Source: Bacteroidales bacterium (GTDB taxonomy: Bacteria; Bacteroidota; Bacteroidia; Bacteroidales; JAAUTT01). Taken from it: a stretch of 6,601 nucleotides of DNA. This document shows positions 1 through 4,098 of the stretch, in pieces; the stretch's first letter is position 1; the number at the start of each line of letters is the position of its first letter. The stretch spans positions 1 to 6,601 of the forward strand of contig JANXXY010000119.1 of assembly GCA_025350365.1 (NCBI GenBank), given 5' to 3'. Under the pieces are notes generated by a model. It was not told where the DNA came from. It searched no databases and saw only the letters and a program-made list of their open reading frames with translations. The position numbers were made by a program, and so were the translations under genes.

Positions 1-1653
1 TCGTTCGGTTTCTATATCCAACGTTTCGTTCAGAAAAGCGGAGATCATATTTTCTAATAAACTCACCGGGTTTGATGATGCCAGATCAGCCGGGTAGCCA
101 TTAATTTGAACCTTTGTTTCTCCCGTAAATTCAATATCGAATCCGAGTGCACGAATATCGTTAAAAATTTCCATTAAACAACTTGCGGCGGCGGGACTAA
201 GCTCCAGTATTTCGGGGAAAAGGCTGCGTTGCACTATGCCACGGTTATTGCTGATTAATTGAAGGTATCGTTCGAATAAAATCCGCTCATGTGCGCGTTT
301 CTGATCAATCAGCATCAGACCTGATTTCACCTGAGTTAGAATGTATTTGTTTTTAAGTTGAAATGTGCTGATGATGCGATCTTCAGAAGGTGAAGCATCA
401 GTCTCGTCAGTCGGTTCGCTTGGTTCCCATGGGTTGGACGATCCTTGATTAGATTCCAACCCTGTATACAAATGCTCCCAGTTTTTAAGAGTCTCTTTTT
501 CGCGATCGAACGAAGGATAGGAGTACTGTCTTTGATCATTTTCTGTTTCAAAAGGATTGAAGTTAGGGTTAATGTCGATAGTTGGGGCTGAATAATCCTG
601 GCCAATTCGCAACGTGGGGATGCTGATTGACGTGTCCATATCAAAATCAATTGTTGGAACAATGTTAAATTTTCCCAACGCTTCCTTTATTGATGCCAGC
701 AGTATCTGATAAATGCTTTGTTCGTCTTCAAATTTCACCTCTGTTTTTGTTGGGTGAATATTGATGTCGATAGCCTCGGGGTTGATTTCAAAATAGATGA
801 AATACGTAGGCACTGCGTCGGAAGGAAGTAATTGTTGGTAGGCTTTCATAACCGCTTTGTGAAGCCATGAATGTCTGATAAACCGTTGGTTTACAAAGAA
901 AAATTGTTCTCCAAAGGTTTTTTTTGCCGATTCGGGTTTTCCAATCAGTCCCGAGATTTTTACTATGGAAGTGTCAGCATTGATGGGAACCAGGTATTGG
1001 TTCATGTTCTTGCCAAAAACATTACAAATGCGTTGTCTGAAATTGCTGAAAGGCAGATTGTAAAGTTCCACATTATTATGATGTAATGCCAGTTCAATTT
1101 CGGGATGCGTAAGGGCAATCCGCTGAAATTCATTTATTATATGGCGCATTTCGGTGGTGTCGGCTTTCAGAAATTTTCGGCGGGCAGGCGTATTGTAAAA
1201 TAAATTGCGCACTAAAAAATTGCTTCCATTAGAACAATTCACTGGTTCCTGGGTGTCGACTTGGCTTGCAGAAATGTCTATGCATGTTCCCAGTTCATCT
1301 TCCACTCTTTTGGAGCGAAGTTTAACTTCAGCAATAGCGGCTATCGAGGCTAGCGCTTCACCCCGAAAGCCCAGGGTGCGTATGGAAAATAAATCTTTGG
1401 CATCGCGTATTTTCGATGTGGCGTGACGCTCGAAAGCCATACGGGCATCGGTTGCCGACATGCCACATCCGTTGTCTACAATCTGAATCGAAGTTTTACC
1501 GGAATCCTTAATCAAAATGCTGATGGATGATCCTCCGGCATCTACAGCATTTTCAACCAATTCCTTTACCACCGAAGCCGGCCTTTGAATGACTTCGCCG
1601 GCTGCAATCTGGTTGGCTACGGCATCGGGCAAGAGTTTAATAATGTCGGACAT
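1..1653 (-). CDS. mutL: DNA mismatch repair protein MutL (C-terminal end outside window)
   Basis: MutL is the GHKL-ATPase dimer that couples mismatch recognition by MutS to strand removal. The frame is open for 551 codons from the ATG at 1653 to the window edge, so the C-terminus is missing. GHKL motifs are clear: NQIAAGEV (14-21), the catalytic Glu in KELVEN (E31, with N35), DNGCGM (60-65), the ATP-lid segment FERHATSKI (74-82) and GFRGEALASI (95-104). FYNTPARRKF follows, then the transducer domain with FVNQRFIR and INIHPTKTEVKFE. A polar linker (roughly residues 345-425) leads into the dimerisation domain (YILTQVKSGLMLIDQ). The endonuclease-type motif reads DQKRAHERILFE (450-461): D450, E456 and E461 fit the DQHA(X)2E(X)4E pattern, but the HA pair is KR. 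The start is chosen because MSDIIKLLPDAVANQIAAGEV matches the family N-terminus. No Shine-Dalgarno is visible. It is transcribed divergently from the CBS-domain gene. Confidence 0.97.
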   Translation of the reverse strand, partial: MSDIIKLLPDAVANQIAAGEVIQRPASVVKELVENAVDAGGSSISILIKDSGKTSIQIVDNGCGMSATDARMAFERHATSKIRDAKDLFSIRTLGFRGEALASIAAIAEVKLRSKRVEDELGTCIDISASQVDTQEPVNCSNGSNFLVRNLFYNTPARRKFLKADTTEMRHIINEFQRIALTHPEIELALHHNNVELYNLPFSNFRQRICNVFGKNMNQYLVPINADTSIVKISGLIGKPESAKKTFGEQFFFVNQRFIRHSWLHKAVMKAYQQLLPSDAVPTYFIYFEINPEAIDINIHPTKTEVKFEDEQSIYQILLASIKEALGKFNIVPTIDFDMDTSISIPTLRIGQDYSAPTIDINPNFNPFETENDQRQYSYPSFDREKETLKNWEHLYTGLESNQGSSNPWEPSEPTDETDASPSEDRIISTFQLKNKYILTQVKSGLMLIDQKRAHERILFERYLQLISNNRGIVQRSLFPEILELSPAAASCLMEIFNDIRALGFDIEFTGETKVQINGYPADLASSNPVSLLENMISAFLNETLDIETER

Positions 1654-1686
1654 TGAAGGTAAACTTGCGTTAGGTTTTTACGTCTG

Positions 1687-1694
1687 CAAAGGTA
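1687..1694 (-). promoter_or_regulatory. Putative -7 promoter box for mutL
   Basis: Read on the minus strand this is TACCTTTG, an exact match to the Bacteroidota -7 consensus TAnnTTTG, followed by CA. It lies 33 bp upstream of the mutL ATG. No good TTTG or TTG -33 box is found at the expected 17-23 bp spacing, so the call rests on the -7 box and its position. Confidence 0.45.
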
Positions 1695-1765
1695 ACACAA
1701 AATAATAAAACGAAGTTTTAATAAAAATCGTTCCATCGCACAACCGTACATAACAAAACTTAACC

Positions 1766-1773
1766 TAAATTTG
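1766..1773 (+). promoter_or_regulatory. Putative -7 promoter box for the CBS-domain gene
   Basis: TAAATTTG matches TAnnTTTG exactly and lies 55 bp upstream of the CBS-gene ATG in an AT-rich divergent intergenic region. No clear -33 TTTG partner is visible upstream. The region between this box and the ATG has no evident Shine-Dalgarno, which is usual in this phylum. Confidence 0.4.
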
Positions 1774-1828
1774 TTAAACTTCTAAATAAGTATAACATCA
1801 GGAATTAATAACCCTAAAATTTTCGGTC

Positions 1829-2266
1829 ATGATTAAAGTGAAAGATATCCTTGATAAGAAAGGTCATCAGTTTTGGTTTATTTCGCCGGACAATACTGTG
1901 TTTGAAGCATTGGAAATGATGGCCGTAAAGGATGTCGGAGCAGTAATGGTAGTTGATCAGAACAAGCTAGTGGGCATGTTCTCTGAGCGCGATTATTCAC
2001 GAAAAATCGTTCTTCACGGGCTAACATCAAAAAATTCGCGAGTGGGCGATTTCATGAGCAGAGAAGTGATTGGTGTGCATCCCGAATCAACCATCGACGA
2101 TTGCATGGCTTTGATGACCAGCAAGCGAATCCGCCACCTTCCCGTTCTTGAAAAAGATACTATTTTGGGCTTAATATCAATTGGCGACCTCGTTAATTCC
2201 ATCATTCAGGATCAACATATCATTATTAAAGACCTTGAGAATTATATTTATGGCGGAAGGTTTTAA
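1829..2266 (+). CDS. Stand-alone two-CBS-domain protein
   Basis: A 145-residue cytosolic protein made of one Bateman module. CBS domain 1 spans about residues 8-62 and CBS domain 2 about 72-128. Each ends with the usual ligand-pocket signature: GMFSERDYSRKI (S52, D55) and GLISIGDLV (S117, D120). RIRHLPVL (100-107) is the typical second-repeat strand. The tail LENYIYGG is characteristic of a widespread family of short CBS proteins. Such modules bind adenine nucleotides (AMP, ATP, SAM) and act as energy or redox sensors, but the ligand and partner here are unknown. There is no catalytic domain, signal peptide or membrane segment. The ATG at 1829 gives the family-typical N-terminus (MIKVKDIL). 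The gene is intact and is followed within about 10 bp by the hsdR relic. No terminator hairpin separates them. Confidence 0.93.
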   Translation: MIKVKDILDKKGHQFWFISPDNTVFEALEMMAVKDVGAVMVVDQNKLVGMFSERDYSRKIVLHGLTSKNSRVGDFMSREVIGVHPESTIDDCMALMTSKRIRHLPVLEKDTILGLISIGDLVNSIIQDQHIIIKDLENYIYGGRF

Positions 2267-2273
2267 GTTGCTG

Positions 2274-2656
2274 GAGGAAACGAGATGAATGGCTATTGAC
2301 AGACATAATGCCGATTTGGTTTCTGTAAACTATAAATACGTGATGCAAATAACAGGGGTTAATGATGAGGGCAAACATTAAATTGACAACTTCACAAACT
2401 CCGAAAAACACTATCCTTTAGTTGAAGTTACTTCCGAATTATTGACCACTGGCATTGATACACAAATATTAGAAGCTTTATTAGATAAGTATGCCGATGA
2501 AGGAATTACCAATATGGAAAGTATGAAAGTTCTTCGGGTGCAACCTCTTTGCGATTTTGGTTCGCCAACAGAAATAATTAATGAGTTCGGAAGTAAGAAA
2601 AGTATTTACAGGCAATAAGAGAATTAGAAATTGAATTTTATAAAAATATTGGATAA
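2274..2656 (+). pseudogene. hsdR: Type I restriction endonuclease HsdR remnant (deleted and degraded)
   Basis: Translation in the frame starting at 2289 gives MAIDRHNADLV, then YVMQITGVNDEGKH, a TAA stop at 2379-2381, then IDNFTN, HYPLVEVTSELL and TTGID. This matches the HsdR helicase C-terminal lobe, which in intact proteins reads roughly like YVxRITGxxEEGK, LDNF, YPVIxTTSKLL, TTGVD (motif V). Directly after TTGIDTQ the sequence continues as ILEALLDKYADEGI, MKVLRVQPL and FGSPTEIINEFG, which resembles the extreme C-terminal EcoEI_R_C-type domain. The few hundred residues normally between them, including motif VI, are therefore deleted. Near 2610 the frame shifts by one base and the family ending continues as AIRELEIEFYKNIG, with stop TAA at 2654-2656. 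An earlier TGA at 2286-2288 may be another lesion; homology is uncertain upstream of 2289. The nuclease domain and most of the motor domain are absent, so no restriction activity is possible. Family assignment is from recalled motifs. Confidence 0.85.
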
Positions 2657-3117
2657 TGGCCGGAACATTTTCACAAATATATATTCAAGTAGTATTTGCG
2701 GTAAAAGGCAGAGAAAGTTTGATAAGCTCATTATGGGACGAAGAGTTATATAAATACATTTCGGGCATTGTAACCGATAAGGAACAAAAAATGCTTGCAA
2801 TACATGGAACCTCAGACCATATTCATTTTCTAATAGGAATGAAGCCATCCTGTTGTTTATAGGATTTAGTGAGAGAGATTAAAAAATCATCCAATGAGTT
2901 TATTAAGGATAAGAAATTTACAAAGTTTAAGTTTCAATGGCAGGAAGGTTATGGCGCATTTTCATATAGTCACTCCCATTTGGATAATGTAATTAGCTAC
3001 ATTATGAATCAAAAAGAGCATCATAAAAAACAATCTTTTAAAGTCGATTACATGGCTTTTTTGAAAAAATTTGACATCGAATTTAAAGATGAATATTTAT
3101 TTGAATGGATTGTATGA
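2656..3117 (+). pseudogene. IS200-like Y1 transposase (REP-associated type) with one in-frame TAG
   Basis: A Y1_Tnp-family HUH single-strand transposase. Read through one stop it is 153 codons, the normal length for this group. The N-terminus MAGTFSQIYIQVVFAVKGRE, the HUH motif DHIHFLIG (H55, H57), WQEGYGAFSYS (95-105) and the catalytic tyrosine helix YIMNQKEHH (Y115, Q119) are all present. The only lesion is TAG at 2860-2862 (codon 69), between KPSCCL and DLVREIKKSS. Homologues as I recall them have Ser here (PTxSLSELM-like), so a single TCG-to-TAG change would explain it. The stop separates the HUH motif from the catalytic Tyr, so neither fragment should be active alone. The ATG overlaps the final hsdR stop (TAATG). 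REP-like palindromes begin 13 bp downstream, which supports a RAYT rather than a simple IS200. No RNA-guided TnpB gene accompanies it. Confidence 0.9.
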
Positions 3118-3129
3118 TGTTGTAAAATG

Positions 3130-3153
3130 AATCCGAAGGATTAGTATGTTTAT
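3130..3153 (+). repeat. REP-like unit 1
   Basis: Perfect palindrome AATCC-GAA-GGATT (3130-3142), then AGT and ATGTTTAT (3146-3153). The box departs from the consensus after ATGTTTAT. Confidence 0.75.
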
Positions 3154-3168
3154 CAATACTATTCAATG

Positions 3169-3198
3169 AATCCGAAGGATTCCAATGTTTATAGAAAC
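3169..3198 (+). repeat. REP-like unit 2
   Basis: The identical 13-bp palindrome AATCCGAAGGATT (3169-3181), then CCA and ATGTTTATAGAAAC (3185-3198). This is the best consensus copy in the cluster. Confidence 0.8.
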
Positions 3199-3217
3199 GA
3201 GGATGAAAGCGGAAATA

Positions 3218-3234
3218 CGACCCCATTGGGGTCG
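3218..3234. repeat. Palindrome CGACCCCA-T-TGGGGTCG
   Basis: A perfect 8-bp inverted repeat around a single T, GC-rich in an AT-rich setting, followed by CACCCC. It lies between the second plus-oriented unit and the inverted unit. Degenerate relatives occur at about 3317-3336 and 3443-3455, so it is a recurring component. It could also form a hairpin in RNA. Confidence 0.7.
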
Positions 3235-3256
3235 CACCCCTTAATCCAATTGATTG

Positions 3257-3283
3257 CTATAAACATACAATCCCTTCGGGATT
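3257..3283 (-). repeat. REP-like unit 3 (inverted)
   Basis: On the minus strand this reads AATCCCGAAGGGATT (3283-3269), a spacer of two bases, then ATGTTTATAG (3266-3257). The palindrome arms are one G/C pair longer than in units 1 and 2. Its orientation is opposite to units 2 and 4. Confidence 0.8.
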
Positions 3284-3354
3284 AAAAGAAACGGAAGTAT
3301 GAAAATAACAACCATTCACCCCTATTGCGGATCGCACAAAACGGGATGAAAATG

Positions 3355-3380
3355 AATCCGAAGGATTCCAAAGTTTATAG
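3355..3380 (+). repeat. REP-like unit 4
   Basis: AATCCGAAGGATT (3355-3367), identical to units 1 and 2, then CCA and AAGTTTATAG (3371-3380), one base off the box consensus. Confidence 0.75.
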
Positions 3381-3391
3381 ATAAACGCTAA

Positions 3392-3420
3392 ATCCCAAAA
3401 GGATAAAATGTTTATAGAAA
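3392..3420 (+). repeat. REP-like unit 5 (degenerate)
   Basis: ATCC and GGAT arms (3392-3395 and 3401-3404) enclose CAAAA, followed by AAA and a perfect ATGTTTATAGAAA box (3408-3420). The palindrome has decayed but the downstream box is intact. Confidence 0.65.
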
Positions 3421-3490
3421 TTGGATAAATTAGTTTGATATTCGACCCCAACGGGATAAAACGCGCTACCTGTTTTATGTATTAACCTTT

Positions 3491-3658
3491 GGTAAAGTTG
3501 TAACGAGCGACAATTAAGTTGTAATTAAGTCTGGTAAAGTTGTAACGAGCGACAATTAAGTTGTAACTTAGTCCGGTAAAGTTGTAATAACCATTGGTTA
3601 AGTTGTAATAAACGCCAAATAACTTGTAACAAGGCTTGGTAAAATTGTAACGAATACC
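3491..3658. repeat. 21-bp tandem repeat array, eight units in register
   Basis: Eight consecutive 21-bp units start at 3491, 3512, 3533, 3554, 3575, 3596, 3617 and 3638 with no insertion or deletion. TTGTAA recurs every 21 bp at 3498, 3519, 3540, 3561, 3582, 3603, 3624 and 3645. Units alternate between a GGTAAAGTTGTAA type (1, 3, 5, 8) and an AATTAAGTTGTAA type (2, 4), so the first four form two 42-bp higher-order copies identical at 39 of 42 bases. Units 1 and 3 are identical over all 21 bases. A ninth, strongly decayed unit (3659-3679) ends at the ABM start codon. Plus-strand frames contain TAA stops, so it is not plus-strand coding sequence. The array forms the whole upstream region of the ABM gene. 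Its 21-bp period equals two B-DNA turns, which would place each core on the same helical face. Confidence 0.92.
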
Positions 3659-3676
3659 AATAAAGATAAAACATAT

Positions 3677-4003
3677 ATGCCTATAATAGCAAATACTCCC
3701 GAACCTCCATATTACGCTGTAATATTTACTTCAGTCAGAACCGCAGGCGATCATGGCTATTCCGCAATGTCTGATTTAATGGTCAATCTGGCATCGGCGC
3801 AGGAGGGCTTTTTAGGAGTGGAATCTGCCCGAAATGAGGTAGGTATTACCGTTTCGTACTGGCGTGATTTACCTTCTATAACTAAGTGGCGCAATCATGT
3901 GGATCACAAGTATGCCCAACAGAAAGGGAGAGAAAATTGGTACAACGCTTTTAAAGCAAGAATTGCATTGGTTGAAAGAGATTATGGTTTTTTGAAAAAA
4001 TAA
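3677..4003 (+). CDS. ABM-fold (antibiotic biosynthesis monooxygenase family) protein
   Basis: A 108-residue cytosolic protein resembling the ABM / dimeric alpha-beta barrel superfamily. Features seen: a first strand YYAVIFTSVRT (12-22), a helix with MSDLMVNLAS (31-40), the hallmark EGFLGVESAR (43-52), a strand GITVSYWRD (56-64), and SITKWRNHVDHKYAQQKGRENWY (67-89), the helical segment that often lines the pocket. The ending VERDYGF is typical of a subgroup often annotated as antibiotic biosynthesis monooxygenase. Such proteins dimerise and may act on quinones, haem or polyketides, or have no known activity; the name does not show antibiotic synthesis and no biosynthetic neighbours are present. 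No TAnnTTTG box is seen upstream. The space before the ATG is the 21-bp array, so transcription must start within or before it. The gene converges on the GH2 gene and shares a terminator with it. Confidence 0.87.
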   Translation: MPIIANTPEPPYYAVIFTSVRTAGDHGYSAMSDLMVNLASAQEGFLGVESARNEVGITVSYWRDLPSITKWRNHVDHKYAQQKGRENWYNAFKARIALVERDYGFLKK

Positions 4004-4042
4004 CAACCGGCAATGCACAGTTTTAGAATTGTTTTTTGCCAA

Positions 4043-4077
4043 AAAATCCCGTACCAGAATATTCGGTACGGGATTTT
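4043..4077. terminator. Bidirectional hairpin terminator between converging genes
   Basis: Arms AAAATCCCGTACC (4043-4055) and GGTACGGGATTTT (4065-4077) are perfect complements over 13 bp, with A-rich and T-rich outer ends giving a U-tract on both strands. The 9-base interior contains GAATATTC, itself palindromic, so the stem can extend past a single bulged A. It lies 40 bp after the ABM stop and 22 bp beyond the GH2 stop on the other strand, so it can end both transcripts. Confidence 0.85.
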
Positions 4078-4098
4078 AAATTTACATGCAAATATCAA

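Larger units (their letters stand above)
3130..3464. repeat. REP-like palindrome cluster downstream of the transposase
   Basis: This non-coding stretch consists almost entirely of short hairpin units. The basic unit is a small palindrome (AATCC-GAA-GGATT or variants), 2-3 bases, then an ATGTTTATAG box often followed by AAA. Plus-strand units are at 3130, 3169, 3355 and 3392; an inverted unit lies at 3257-3283, giving both tail-to-tail and head-to-head pairs as in BIMEs. A second palindrome type (CGACCCCA-T-TGGGGTCG) sits between units two and three, with decayed copies near 3317 and 3443. RAYT transposases characteristically sit beside clusters of their REP substrates, so the adjacent gene is the likely source. 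The short open frame on the minus strand here (3257-3451) is only repeat sequence. Confidence 0.8.

Noticed and set aside
336..662. Minus-strand open frame of 108 codons
   Set aside because: It overlaps mutL in another frame on the same strand and has no family features; mutL is certain here.
871..1426. Two short plus-strand open frames (871-1086 and 1205-1426)
   Set aside because: Antisense shadows of the conserved MutL ATPase and transducer domains.
2226..2411. Minus-strand 61-codon open frame
   Set aside because: Antisense to the CBS gene end and the hsdR relic, whose plus-strand similarity explains the sequence.
2624..2848. Minus-strand 74-codon open frame
   Set aside because: Antisense to the transposase, which has recognisable catalytic motifs.
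2869..3117. Separate small gene starting with GTG after the TAG codon
   Set aside because: It is in frame with the upstream part and carries the second half of the same Y1 transposase (catalytic Tyr), so it is one interrupted gene.
3130..3464. CRISPR array
   Set aside because: Repeats are 13-15 bp, in both orientations and irregularly spaced, with no cas genes; this fits REP-like palindromes.
3482..3730. Minus-strand open frame through the 21-bp array encoding heptapeptide repeats (YNFT / YNLI type)
   Set aside because: The frame is open only because 21 is a multiple of three. It has no ATG, GTG or TTG start, and variation between units is not concentrated at third codon positions.
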